A stretch of 64,000 bases of DNA from contig JBNLFG010000012.1 of assembly GCA_050305405.1 (NCBI GenBank), positions 62,001-126,000 of the forward strand, given 5' to 3'. Numbering within the stretch: the first letter of the stretch is position 1; the number at the start of each line of letters is the position of its first letter. Position numbers and translations under genes: made by a program. This document shows, piece after piece, positions 32,726-41,452 of the stretch. This DNA comes from Desulfolinea sp050305405 (lineage in GTDB: Bacteria; Chloroflexota; Anaerolineae; Anaerolineales; Villigracilaceae). Below the pieces are notes generated by a model. The model saw only the letters and a program-made list of their open reading frames with translations. It was not told where the DNA came from and did no database searches.

Positions 32726-33250
32726 AAGACCTCCTCAGGTTCTATGATTAATGAGAATTGCTAACTTCTGTAAGCAGTTGGATTATGACACAATCGCCAG
32801 AACAGACAAAGTTCCTTTTGTCACATGTTTTGGCGACGCCTGCAAGTACTGCGCACTCTACTAGTTATACCCCTGCCAAAAAACAAAGTTTCGTTCATCA
32901 CAGCACTTAAGAGTTTTTTAATGTATAATATACAAACGTTAACCATAACTATTTCCGCCGCCCAATATCGCGGCTACGGCTAAGTAAACGGATTTTCTGC
33001 AAACTTTCAGGGTACAACCTTTTTTATTGGGGAGTCCATCAGAAGAAAAGTAATGATGGACATGATGTGAAAAGATTTAAAAAAGAACCAAAAAAGAAAA
33101 GACAGAAAAACACATCGGTACCCTTGGTGAACTCTATCACCATATAACTGACACGTTCTAGTTCACAACGTAGAAACGTTGTTTGGCATATATTGAAGGA
33201 CAGACACCCACAGCCGTGGCCCTCTACAGGTCTACGGCTGTGTTGTTTAA
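32726..33250 (+). promoter_or_regulatory. Long structured leader ahead of recX-rny
   Basis: This gap of over 500 bases has a TATAAT box at 32924-32929 facing recX but no clear gene. Downstream are several hairpins: GTCCATCA/TGATGGAC (33034-33041/33054-33061), GGTGA/TCACC (near 33128-33143), CAACG/CGTTG (near 33167-33182) and CACAGCCG/CGGCTGTG, which ends just before the recX ATG. A 26-codon Lys-rich frame from GTG 33067 lacks a good ribosome site. I cannot match the leader to a known riboswitch class. Confidence 0.45.
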
Positions 33251-33895
33251 ATGCCAAAAATTACTGCGATCAAAGTACAGCGAAAAAATAAGGAACGAGT
33301 CAATATTTATCTGGACGGCGAATTCGCCTTCGGACTCACCCGGATTGTAGCTGGCTGGTTGCAAGTTGGGCAGATACTCGACGAGAAAAAGATCGAAGCG
33401 TTAAAAGCGGAAGATGAACGTGAGATGGCCTATATCCGGGCGCTGAACTACCTCAGCTATCGTCCACGCTCGATCAAAGAAATAGAGCGGAACCTGCTCA
33501 AATACAAAGTGCCCGAGACGCTCATCCCGGACGTAATCGAACGTCTCAAACAGCATAATTTTGTAAACGATCAAGAGTTCGCGAAAATGTGGATCGAAAA
33601 TCGCAACACCTTTCGACCACGCGGAAAAAGAGCCTTACAGCTTGAACTCCGTCAAAAAGGAATCGACAACGAAGAAATCCAACCGATATTGGATGAACTC
33701 GTTGATGAGGAAAGCCTCGCCTATCAGGCAGGTATTAAGAAAGCAAAGAAACTGGCGAATCTGGAATGGCAAGATTTTCGCCGCAAACTTGGTGCTTTTC
33801 TGGCAAGACGCGGTTTCCCCTACAGCGTCATCGGCCCGCTACTCCGCCCACTGTGGGATGAAGTGCATCCAGAAGACGACACCGAACCTTTATAA
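33251..33895 (+). CDS. recX: RecX regulatory protein
   Basis: A 214-residue RecX: KITAIKVQRKNKERVNIYLDGEFAFGL at the start, then three tandem three-helix repeats (MAYIRALNYLSYRPRSIKEIERNL; DVIERLKQHNFVNDQEFAKMWIENR, RGKRALQLELRQKGI; the last in LAYQAGIKKAKKLANLEW). RecX binds RecA filaments and limits them. No recA is in the window. The start is clear from homology, but no ribosome site is present; the ATG directly follows a hairpin. The next gene, rny, lies 19 bases downstream, a pairing I know from other Chloroflexota-like genomes only by impression. Confidence 0.92.
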   Translation: MPKITAIKVQRKNKERVNIYLDGEFAFGLTRIVAGWLQVGQILDEKKIEALKAEDEREMAYIRALNYLSYRPRSIKEIERNLLKYKVPETLIPDVIERLKQHNFVNDQEFAKMWIENRNTFRPRGKRALQLELRQKGIDNEEIQPILDELVDEESLAYQAGIKKAKKLANLEWQDFRRKLGAFLARRGFPYSVIGPLLRPLWDEVHPEDDTEPL

Positions 33896-33914
33896 CTAAA
33901 ATACGAGGATTAAC

Positions 33915-35435
33915 ATGGAACGAATTTTAACCCCCGTGATGGCACTCTTTTTGGGATTGCTGGTGGGCTATATGGCTCACCGTTTCCAAATCGAACGTCG
34001 TCGCCAACAAGATCAAAGTAAAGCTGAAGACATACTCAAAGGCGCCAGTGAGCAAGCCCGACTGATCGAAATTCAGGCACGCGACAACGCTTTGAAAGTA
34101 ATGCAAGACGCCGAAAAAGAACTCAAGGAACGCCGCCACGAACTCAACCAAGACGAAAGCCGGGTTCAGAAGCGACGTGCTGAGCTTGATTTGCGCGTCG
34201 AAAAACTGGAAACACGTGAGCAGGCGCTCAACAAGCGTCAAAGCGCAGTAGATCGGCGTGCCAACGAGATCGACAAAATGTACACAGAGCAAACCGAAAA
34301 ACTGCAAGAGATCTCGCAGATGACCACCGACGAGGCCCGCACCTTACTGCTGGCTCAAGTCGAAAAAGATGCCCGCGGCGATATGGCACGCATTGTGCGC
34401 CAGATTGAAGCCGAAGCACGCGAAGATGGCGAAAAACGCGCCCGCAAGCTCATCGCGGATGCCATCCAACGCGTTGCCTCCGAACACGTTTCGGAAGTGA
34501 CCTCCAAGATTGTCCCGCTCCCCAACGACGATATGAAGGGACGCATCGTGGGACGTAATGGACGCAACATCCGTGCCTTTGAACAGGCTGCCGGTGTGGA
34601 CGTGATCGTTGATGATACACCCGAATCCGTAACCATCTCCTGCTTCGACTCGGTACGCCGCGAGATCGGTCGCCGCGCCATGACCCGTCTGACCCTTGAT
34701 GGACGCATCCACCCCGCGCACATCGAAAAGATCATCAAAGAAGAGACCAAAGCCGTCGACAAGATTATGGCTGAAGCCGGTGAACAAGCCGCATACGATG
34801 CTGGTGTTCGCGGCCTGAAATCTGAAGTCCTGCGCATGATGGGACGTCTAAAATTCCGCACATCCTACGGGCAGAACCAACTTGCCCATGCTGTTGAAGT
34901 TGCGAAGCTCGCCAGCATTTTAGCTGCGGAACTCGGAGCGAATATCGAGATCGCCAAAATGGGTGGCTTCCTGCATGACGTCGGTAAAGCGATGGATCAT
35001 AATCAGGAAGGCACGCATGCCGCGCTTGGCGCGGAATTTTGCCGCCGCTACGGTGTGCCCGAAAAAGTCGTCAATGCAATTGCCTCGCACCACCACGAAG
35101 TCGATCAGGAATCCGTCGAAGCGGTCATCGCCGAAGCTGCGGACGCTATCTCTGGTGCACGTCCTGGTGCTCGCCGCGAAGACCTCGAAGCCTACATCAA
35201 ACGCATCCGCGCGCTCGAAGAACTGGCGGTCTCCTTCAAGGGCGTCCAGAACGCCTACGCCATTCAGGCGGGACGTGAAGTACGCATCATCGTGCGCCCT
35301 GAAGATATTGATGACTTCACCGCTGGGCAATTAGCTCGTGACATCGCCAAGCAGATCGAAGAAACCATGCAATACCCCGGTCAGATCAAAGTGATCGTCA
35401 TCCGCGAAACCCGCGCGATCGATTACGCCAAGTAG
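33915..35435 (+). CDS. rny: Ribonuclease Y
   Basis: A 506-residue membrane-anchored endoribonuclease that starts bulk mRNA decay. It has an N-terminal helix (about 4-20), a long Gln/Arg/Glu coiled coil (about 28-195), a KH RNA-binding domain (GRIVGRNGRNIRAFEQ, about 208-265), and an HD domain with the metal motif HDVGKAMD (about 354) plus SHHHEVD downstream. The C-terminal RNase Y domain ends VIVIRETRAIDYAK. An ACGAGGA site precedes the ATG, close after recX, so they form an operon ended by a strong terminator. Confidence 0.96.
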   Translation: MERILTPVMALFLGLLVGYMAHRFQIERRRQQDQSKAEDILKGASEQARLIEIQARDNALKVMQDAEKELKERRHELNQDESRVQKRRAELDLRVEKLETREQALNKRQSAVDRRANEIDKMYTEQTEKLQEISQMTTDEARTLLLAQVEKDARGDMARIVRQIEAEAREDGEKRARKLIADAIQRVASEHVSEVTSKIVPLPNDDMKGRIVGRNGRNIRAFEQAAGVDVIVDDTPESVTISCFDSVRREIGRRAMTRLTLDGRIHPAHIEKIIKEETKAVDKIMAEAGEQAAYDAGVRGLKSEVLRMMGRLKFRTSYGQNQLAHAVEVAKLASILAAELGANIEIAKMGGFLHDVGKAMDHNQEGTHAALGAEFCRRYGVPEKVVNAIASHHHEVDQESVEAVIAEAADAISGARPGARREDLEAYIKRIRALEELAVSFKGVQNAYAIQAGREVRIIVRPEDIDDFTAGQLARDIAKQIEETMQYPGQIKVIVIRETRAIDYAK

Positions 35436-35458
35436 AAAACAAAAACACACTAAAAGCA

Positions 35459-35493
35459 AACTTCCGAAGTCTTTAGGACTTCGGAAGTTTTAT
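35459..35493 (+). terminator. Terminator of recX-rny
   Basis: AACTTCCGAAGTC and GACTTCGGAAGTT arms with a TTTAG loop and a T-rich tail. Confidence 0.9.
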
Positions 35494-35542
35494 TTTAACT
35501 ACTACTCATATTACGCAGTGATGAATAATAGGCTGTCGTTTC

Positions 35543-35619
35543 CCCTCACCCTATCCTTCTCCCAAAGGGAGAAGGGATTAAGTCCCCTCTCCCTTTGGGA
35601 GAGGGCGGAGGGTGAGGGC
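35543..35619. repeat. Large intergenic palindromic repeat
   Basis: CCCTCACCC at the left pairs with GGGTGAGGG at the right. Inside are two strong hairpins, TTCTCCC-AAA-GGGAGAA and CCCTCTCCC-TTT-GGGAGAGGG. Elements of this look are common between genes in many bacteria. It lies between rny and the M14 gene, in a gap of about 290 bases with no gene. Confidence 0.75.
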
Positions 35620-35730
35620 AACTCCAAAGTTTGCCAAAAGCATCTTTTGCGTAACATCAGTTAATGATTGGTTTATACCCAGTGGCTATAGAGAAAGAGT
35701 AATCTCGCATGGTAGCTCACTTAGCTAATG

Positions 35731-36741
35731 TCATCTTTTCCAATTCAAAAACGCATCCAAAACCTTCAAGTTGATCTCAAAATCTGTATCGCGATGATTC
35801 GAGAGTTCAATATCCACTGCGGGAATATCTTTTACAGAGGACGCCCAATCGGTCAGGTTGCCGCTGTATTCGCAGCCGGTCTCTGTTGGTGGATAGAGGT
35901 AGCGATGGCTGGCACGGCTAAGGGTCTTTGCCAAATCTTCCGATGGCTTGAAGGGCGGCATCCCGCCTGCGAAGATGCCCAGGGCGGCGCTATGATAGCT
36001 GATCAACGCTTCAAAGTTATGTAACTCAATAAAGTTCATCAAGGCAATCGTCTCAGGCTCAGAACCGGGGTGCGTGCCGCCCGTCGTGGGCAAGTAATTC
36101 CAGCAGCCTTCACGATCCCATTCGGCGACCCAATGGTAGGGAAAGTTATGGTTTAGATCAACACCGTTTTCGTTGGTGCGCCCAGCATTCCCATGAAAGC
36201 GCTCGTAGCCATCCGGGTTGAGACTGGGCAGGATGTAGAGCGTCATATCGCTGGGGATCACTTCGGGGTGCTCGTCGAGATAGACAATCAACTCATCCGC
36301 CAGGGCGGCGGTATTCCACTCGTAGCCACCGTGAATATCCGCCACGATCAGGCGTTCGCGCGCACCGTTGCCAAAACGATAGACGTCAATCGGACGCCCC
36401 AACACCGAGTAGCCAATCACCAGCGCGCGGCGATTGAAGACTTCGAACGAGATGCTCGGTGCCGTCGGCGTGACGCCAACGATGAACGTGCTACGCGGGT
36501 TCGGCGTAACCGTTGGCAGGTAATACTGCGTGGGTGGCAACACCTGTGTGGGGGCGGATGAAACGGTAGCTGCCAGCGGGGGCAGCCCTTCCTCGTTAAC
36601 GGAAGCAAGCGCCGGTTGAGCGTGTGCCGTGGCCTCGCCACGCCCAAGAAGAAGATAGGCGACCAAGCCGATCAGGCCTAAAAAGTTCAGCGCCCAGATG
36701 CCGATCAGCCAAGCCGGGGTTCCTTTACGTCCTTTTGCCAC
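35731..36741 (-). CDS. M14 zinc carboxypeptidase, membrane-anchored and extracellular
   Basis: A 336-residue protein with an N-terminal membrane anchor (about 11-32) and a Pro/Thr linker. The M14 carboxypeptidase fold carries the zinc ligands HGGYEW (HxxE, about 138) and the later His in ISYHSAALG, the substrate-binding Asn-Arg region NENGVDLNHNF, and the catalytic Glu in AVDIELSNH. It probably trims C-terminal residues from peptides or wall peptides outside the cell. Its start codon overlaps the stop of the CinA-like gene by one base. A putative secreted carboxypeptidase translated with a cytosolic pyrophosphatase-like protein is unexpected. Confidence 0.9.
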   Translation of the reverse strand: MAKGRKGTPAWLIGIWALNFLGLIGLVAYLLLGRGEATAHAQPALASVNEEGLPPLAATVSSAPTQVLPPTQYYLPTVTPNPRSTFIVGVTPTAPSISFEVFNRRALVIGYSVLGRPIDVYRFGNGARERLIVADIHGGYEWNTAALADELIVYLDEHPEVIPSDMTLYILPSLNPDGYERFHGNAGRTNENGVDLNHNFPYHWVAEWDREGCWNYLPTTGGTHPGSEPETIALMNFIELHNFEALISYHSAALGIFAGGMPPFKPSEDLAKTLSRASHRYLYPPTETGCEYSGNLTDWASSVKDIPAVDIELSNHRDTDFEINLKVLDAFLNWKR

Positions 36742-37922
36742 TACTCAATCGCCCGCCGCAAAATATTGATGGCGATGCTCGGCGCCCAACGCAACGCATT
36801 TTGGGGATGCCCACCATAGCGCAACGTGCGCGTTTTTTCGCCATCGGGCGTGAGCAAAACGACCTCAGCGATCTGTTCATCATCACCGGGGAAGAAGGCA
36901 ATGCCCACAGCGGCATCGGCATGATGTTTTTCCTTGAGCGCCTGTAATGCAGGGGGAAGTTCGCCTACGGCGAGATTTTGGTCTTCTGCCGCCAAAAGTT
37001 GGGGATTGGCAACCTCGCGCAGTTGCTGGGATAAACGTCCCTCCAAGCCGGATTCAAGGGTGACCAAATTCCAGCCGTGCTTTTCGAGGGCTGCGAGCGT
37101 AACGCCCGGCAATGTATCCTGGTCAGTGCCAAAAACAACTTTGCCCAGCCTTTGGCGGATCTCGTTTTCGACTTCGGCAAGCATGGTATCCACTTCAGCT
37201 TCTGTCTTACCCTTGGCCGTTAAGCGGATATCGACAATGCCTGTATGGGCGGCCAAGCCAACCGTCGGATTTTTGAGTTCTTCGAGATCGCCGATCTTCT
37301 CGTCGATGCTGCCTTCGCCCATACCGGACGTATGCAACACCCGCACCTTGATGACGTCATCAATCCCAAAGCGCTCCTGTAAATAGGGGAGCACATCTTT
37401 ATGCAGCATGGTCTCCATCTCGCGCGGTACGCCGGGGAGGGAGATGATTGCGCCGGAGCGCACGCCTTTCCCCTCTCCCAAAGGAAGCAGGACTTCATAT
37501 TCAACGATAAAACATGGTGCGGTGCCAACCGTGTTCTCAAGCCCGATCGCGCCTTGCGGCACGTAGGCCTGACGCTTCTGATTTTCGCTGGGTTTACGCC
37601 CATAGAGCGAGACACGTTTCGAGATTTGCTCCCAAAGTTCCTCGCGGAACTCGGTCTCGACGCCCGCTGCAAGCGCGACCGCCTCACGTGTAGGGTCATC
37701 GACTGTAGGCCCCAGGCCGCCGGTTGTGATGACGATCTCGGCGCGCTGCATCGAATCACGGATGCTCTTCGCAATCCGTTCGACGTTATCGCCGATGGTG
37801 ATGGTACGGTACATATCCACGCCGAGGTCGCGCAAATTACGCGCAATGTAACGGGTGTTGGTATCAACAATTTCGCCGAGCAATATCTCGGTGCCGATGG
37901 TAATAACTTCTGCTGCTGGCAT
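36741..37922 (-). CDS. cinA: CinA-like protein with degenerate C-terminal domain
   Basis: A 393-residue protein. The N-terminal MoCF/COG1058 domain is intact (ITIGTEILLGEIVDTNTRYIA, VITTGGLGPTVDDPTREAVA, LPGVPREMETM). It is known in other species as an ADP-ribose or NADH-derivative pyrophosphatase. The C-terminal CinA/PncC deamidase domain starts correctly (WNLVTLES) but lacks the AESCTGG signature (it reads LESGLEGRL) and the following Gly-Gly/Lys segment. Deamidase activity is therefore unlikely. AAGGAT precedes the ATG. Confidence 0.88.
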   Translation of the reverse strand: MPAAEVITIGTEILLGEIVDTNTRYIARNLRDLGVDMYRTITIGDNVERIAKSIRDSMQRAEIVITTGGLGPTVDDPTREAVALAAGVETEFREELWEQISKRVSLYGRKPSENQKRQAYVPQGAIGLENTVGTAPCFIVEYEVLLPLGEGKGVRSGAIISLPGVPREMETMLHKDVLPYLQERFGIDDVIKVRVLHTSGMGEGSIDEKIGDLEELKNPTVGLAAHTGIVDIRLTAKGKTEAEVDTMLAEVENEIRQRLGKVVFGTDQDTLPGVTLAALEKHGWNLVTLESGLEGRLSQQLREVANPQLLAAEDQNLAVGELPPALQALKEKHHADAAVGIAFFPGDDEQIAEVVLLTPDGEKTRTLRYGGHPQNALRWAPSIAINILRRAIE

Positions 37923-37975
37923 AAAACAATCCTTTTTATTGAAAGCTTCCTCCCCCGTTTACGGAGGGAAGACCA

Positions 37976-38749
37976 TTAAAATCTCAAATGCTTCACGGTC
38001 AACCCGTGATTAATTAACTCATTTAACGCGTCGATTCCCATGCGCAAATGTTCCTCGACATACTCTTCCGTGACCTTCTGATCGCTTTTCGCGGTCTTGA
38101 TGCCCGCTGCGATCATCGGTTGGTCAGAGACAAGCAAAAGCGCACCCGTCGGGATTTCATTTGCAAAACCGGTGATAAATAGCGTCGCGGTTTCCATATC
38201 AATCGCCATCGCACGCACAAGTTCCAAATACTCCTTGAACTCCTCATCATGCTCCCAAACACGGCGGTTGGTCGAGTAGACCGTTCCCGTCCAGTAATCA
38301 TGTCGGTGGTTGCGGATGGTCGTCGAGACCGCCTTTTGCAAATTAAAAGCTGGCAAGGCAGGCACCTCTGGCGGATAATAATCTGCCGAGGTCCCTTCGC
38401 CGCGAATTGCCGCAATCGGCAAGATGAAATCGCCGATCGTCGTTTTCCTTTTCAAGCCGCCGCATTTGCCCAAAAAGAGGGCTGCTTTCGGCGAAACCGC
38501 GCCAAGCAAATCCATAATCAGGGCGGCGTTTGGGCTGCCGATCCCAAAATTGATCAACGTAATACCGTGCGCTGTCGCGTTCGGCATCGGTTTGTCTTCG
38601 CCGTTGATCGGTACATCATACCACTCGGCAAAAAGCTGCAAATAATGATCGAAATTGGTCAGCAAAATATGTTCAGAAAAATCCCCTAGCTCGGTGCCGG
38701 TATAACGCGGCAACCAGTCACGCACGATTTCCGATTTTTTTACTGTCAT
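37976..38749 (-). CDS. amn: AMP nucleosidase, short form
   Basis: A 257-residue nucleoside phosphorylase-fold enzyme: ITLINFGIGSPNAALIMDLLGAVSPKAALFLGKCGGL, GDFILPIAAIRGEGTSADYYPPEVPALPAF, a conserved AIDMETATLF and the catalytic-acid region LLLVSDQPMI. It splits AMP into adenine and ribose 5-phosphate. The E. coli enzyme is nearly twice as long; shorter versions lacking its N-terminal domain are widespread. Its start adjoins the stop of the ornithine-cyclodeaminase-family gene, so the two are co-transcribed. Confidence 0.9.
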   Translation of the reverse strand: MTVKKSEIVRDWLPRYTGTELGDFSEHILLTNFDHYLQLFAEWYDVPINGEDKPMPNATAHGITLINFGIGSPNAALIMDLLGAVSPKAALFLGKCGGLKRKTTIGDFILPIAAIRGEGTSADYYPPEVPALPAFNLQKAVSTTIRNHRHDYWTGTVYSTNRRVWEHDEEFKEYLELVRAMAIDMETATLFITGFANEIPTGALLLVSDQPMIAAGIKTAKSDQKVTEEYVEEHLRMGIDALNELINHGLTVKHLRF

Positions 38750-39739
38750 CTAAAACTCCACCTCCTGCCCAAGCCCAAAGGCTTCGGCATTTTTCAACGC
38801 AAGTTGGGCCGCCATTGCATCCTGCACAGCAACGCCGACCGATTTAAAAAAGGTAACTTCTTCTTTGGATTGACGACCGGATGCCTTCCCAAGTACGAGA
38901 TCGCCCACTTCCGTCATCTTTTCGGGGGCAAGATTATACTCCCGCATCGCTCTGACAATTTCACCCGCTTCCGCCAAAATGGCTTCTTTTTCGTCAATAA
39001 AAATGGATGCGTTAAGCAGCATCTCGGGCGGATTCTCGATCATCTCGAGGGTGTAGGAGCCAACACCATTGATATGTGTGCCCGGGCGTACATCCGCTGC
39101 ATTGTAAACGGGTTTAGTGGAAGTTGTCGCGGTGCAAATGATGTCCGCGTTGGAAAGGGCAATTTTCGGGTCAGGGGCGATACGAATATCGGCCGGAATG
39201 GGCGCACGTCCGCTCATCTCAGCAATAAATTTTTGTGCACGCGCAGTATCTGTATCCACAATCCAAACGGTTTCGATCTGACGCACATTGCAGACGGCTT
39301 CGAGCTGGGTGCGTCCCTGCGCGCCTGCGCCAAAGATGGCGACCACACGACTCTCAGGGCGCGCCAGCAGGTCTGTGGCTGCCCCAGACGCCGCGCCGGT
39401 GCGGATAGCGGTGAGCGTGCTGCCTTCGAGCAAGGCGAGGCTTCTGCCGCTTTGTGGGTCGAGTACGAGCACCGCCGCCTGAATAAAATCCAGCCCGCGA
39501 GCGGGGTTCTTCGGGAAAAGGGAGACGATTTTGATGGTGAGGGCATCGTCTGCATCGGGGTTGTGAACGTAGGCAGGCATGAAGAGGCTGACAGCTTCTT
39601 CGGGCGCGATGGGTAGCGCGGTGCGCAAGGGCAGTTCGGCATTCCCGCCGCTGAGAGCGGCATAGGCGGCCTTCATGGCTTCGATGGTCGCACGCATGGG
39701 CAGTGCCTGACGAGTCTCGGTGGCATTCAGAATTTTCAT
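38750..39739 (-). CDS. Ornithine cyclodeaminase / mu-crystallin family oxidoreductase
   Basis: A 329-residue NAD-dependent enzyme: LPLRTALPI, LTIKIVSLFPKNPARGLDFIQAAVLVLDPQSG, the conserved LEGSTLTAIRTGAASGAATDLLARP, the Rossmann loop IFGAGAQGRTQLEAV, and CTATTSTKPVYNAADVRPGTHINGVGSY. Family members include ornithine cyclodeaminase, alanine dehydrogenase (Ala-DH of archaea) and ketimine reductases. Sequence alone does not separate these. It heads the ocd-amn pair with a weak AGGTAAAA before the ATG. Confidence 0.88.
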   Translation of the reverse strand: MKILNATETRQALPMRATIEAMKAAYAALSGGNAELPLRTALPIAPEEAVSLFMPAYVHNPDADDALTIKIVSLFPKNPARGLDFIQAAVLVLDPQSGRSLALLEGSTLTAIRTGAASGAATDLLARPESRVVAIFGAGAQGRTQLEAVCNVRQIETVWIVDTDTARAQKFIAEMSGRAPIPADIRIAPDPKIALSNADIICTATTSTKPVYNAADVRPGTHINGVGSYTLEMIENPPEMLLNASIFIDEKEAILAEAGEIVRAMREYNLAPEKMTEVGDLVLGKASGRQSKEEVTFFKSVGVAVQDAMAAQLALKNAEAFGLGQEVEF

Positions 39740-39850
39740 GGTTTTATTTTACCTGATAACCCGTTAGAGAAGCGCCAAGCGAACTGCAACGCAGCTTTCT
39801 TTTTCGCTCTGCACGCAGTGCTTTAAGAAGAGACAATGCAGTTTTCGACA

Positions 39851-39878
39851 AAAAAGGCTGCCCGATGTTGGGCAGCCT
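39851..39878 (-). terminator. Terminator of the liv operon
   Basis: GGCTGCCC and GGGCAGCC arms with a GATGTT loop; the minus strand continues TTTTTTGTCG. A second hairpin (ACAAGT/ACTTGT, near 39890-39909) lies between it and livF. Confidence 0.8.
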
Positions 39879-39919
39879 CTGTGTTCTGAACAAGTTTCTG
39901 GGGACTTGTTTTTATGAGA

Positions 39920-40633
39920 TTATTCCATGCCTAGGTAGGCTTTCTGAACCATCTCATTTTTCTTAAGTGCGGCAGCGTCATCATGGAGGACGATCTGCCC
40001 GGTTTGTAAGACATATCCGCGATTGGCGATGGAGAGCGCCATGAGCGCGTTCTGCTCAACCAGCAGGATGGTGGTGCCTTCTTTATTGATCTCGACGATG
40101 GCGTCGAAGACGGCATCCACAAGAACGGGCGCGAGCCCCATTGATGGCTCGTCGAGCATAAGCAAGCGCGGTTTGGTCATCATGGCGCGACCGGTTGCAA
40201 GCATCTGCTGCTCACCACCGGAGAGCGTCCCGGCAACCTGTTTACGGCGTTCCTTCAAACGCGGGAAAAGCGCAAAAACGCGTTCGAGATCGCTGGCGAT
40301 CTCCTCTTTGTCGTTGCGGCTGTAAGCGCCCATTTCAAGATTTTCCAACACAGAGAGCTTGGCGAAAACGCCACGCCCTTCGGGAACCATTGCCATTCTC
40401 TGGTAAACCAGTTCGTGCGCAGGGACACCGGTGATCTCTTTCCCGAGGTAGGAGATAGCCCCTTCGCGCGGGGTTAGCAAGCCGCTGATGGTGCGCAGGG
40501 TTGTCGTTTTTCCGGCACCGTTGGCACCGATCAGGGTAACGATCTCGCCCTCTTCAACGGTTATGGAAATCCCCTTTAGTGCGTGGATGTTTCCATAGTA
40601 AGTATGAATGTCATTAACTTCTAGCATTGCCAT
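39920..40633 (-). CDS. livF: Branched-chain amino acid ABC transporter ATPase LivF
   Basis: A 237-residue ATPase: Walker A GANGAGKTTT, LivF-type RGVFAKLSVLENLEMGAY, signature LSGGEQQMLATGRAMM, Walker B LLMLDEPSMGLAP and the H-loop replaced by the usual LivF LLVEQNA. It is one of two ATPases driving the LivHM permease at the membrane. AGGAGCAG precedes the ATG. It is last in the livKHMGF order. Confidence 0.95.
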   Translation of the reverse strand: MAMLEVNDIHTYYGNIHALKGISITVEEGEIVTLIGANGAGKTTTLRTISGLLTPREGAISYLGKEITGVPAHELVYQRMAMVPEGRGVFAKLSVLENLEMGAYSRNDKEEIASDLERVFALFPRLKERRKQVAGTLSGGEQQMLATGRAMMTKPRLLMLDEPSMGLAPVLVDAVFDAIVEINKEGTTILLVEQNALMALSIANRGYVLQTGQIVLHDDAAALKKNEMVQKAYLGME

Positions 40634-40648
40634 TGGTCTGCTCCTGTT

Positions 40649-41443
40649 CTAGGCTTTCTCAAGATTCAAGCCAGAGGCTGCGCCGCGTCCCAAGTAGGCT
40701 TCGATGACCCTCGGGTTACGTTGAATATCAAGCGGGGTACCTTCAGCGATCTTTGTGCCAAAGTCCATCACCCAAATCTCTTCACTGATGCCCATCACAA
40801 CTTTCATGTCATGCTCGATCATCAAGACGGTGATGTCCAACTCGTCACGCAGGCGGCGGATAAAGTGCATCAGCTCAATGGATTCGTTCGGGTTCATGCC
40901 CGCAGTAGGCTCATCCAACAAGAGCAATTTTGGACGACTAGCGAGGGCACGCGCGATTTCAAGACGACGCTGCGCGCCGTAGGGCAGGTTATGTGCAACC
41001 TGATCGCCCAAGCCGCTCAAGCCAACGAAATTCAGCAAACGAACAGCTTCATCCAACGCACCTTGTTCCTCTTTCATAAAGCGGCGGCTTTTATAAAGCG
41101 CTTCAAACCAGAAGGTTTTCAAATGCGGATGTTGACCGACCAAAATATTCTCAATCGCGGTCATACGTGAGAAAAGGCGAATATTCTGATAGGTACGTGA
41201 GATACCGAACCGTGTAATGCGGTCAGTGCCCAAGCCCTGAATATAGTGCCCGTCAAAGATAATCTCGCCTTCGGTCGGTTTATAGAAACCGGTAATGCAG
41301 TTAAAGAAGGTGGTCTTGCCTGCACCGTTCGGTCCAATAACACTGGAGATGGATTTCTCCTTGACATCAATTTCAAAACTATTGACAGCAATAAGGCCGC
41401 CAAAGCGTTTGGTTACTTTTTTAGTAGAAAGAATTGCGCCCAT
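40649..41443 (-). CDS. livG: Branched-chain amino acid ABC transporter ATPase LivG
   Basis: A 264-residue ATPase: KRFGGLIAVNSFEIDV, Walker A GPNGAGKTTFFNCITGFY, the LivG insertion RTYQNIRLFSRMTAIENILVGQH, LPYGAQRRLEIARALA (a LivG-type signature, in place of LSGGQ), Walker B LLLDEPTAGMNP and H-loop MIEHDM. It pairs with LivF. AGGAGG precedes the ATG. Confidence 0.95.
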   Translation of the reverse strand: MGAILSTKKVTKRFGGLIAVNSFEIDVKEKSISSVIGPNGAGKTTFFNCITGFYKPTEGEIIFDGHYIQGLGTDRITRFGISRTYQNIRLFSRMTAIENILVGQHPHLKTFWFEALYKSRRFMKEEQGALDEAVRLLNFVGLSGLGDQVAHNLPYGAQRRLEIARALASRPKLLLLDEPTAGMNPNESIELMHFIRRLRDELDITVLMIEHDMKVVMGISEEIWVMDFGTKIAEGTPLDIQRNPRVIEAYLGRGAASGLNLEKA

Positions 41444-41452
41444 TGTAGCCTC

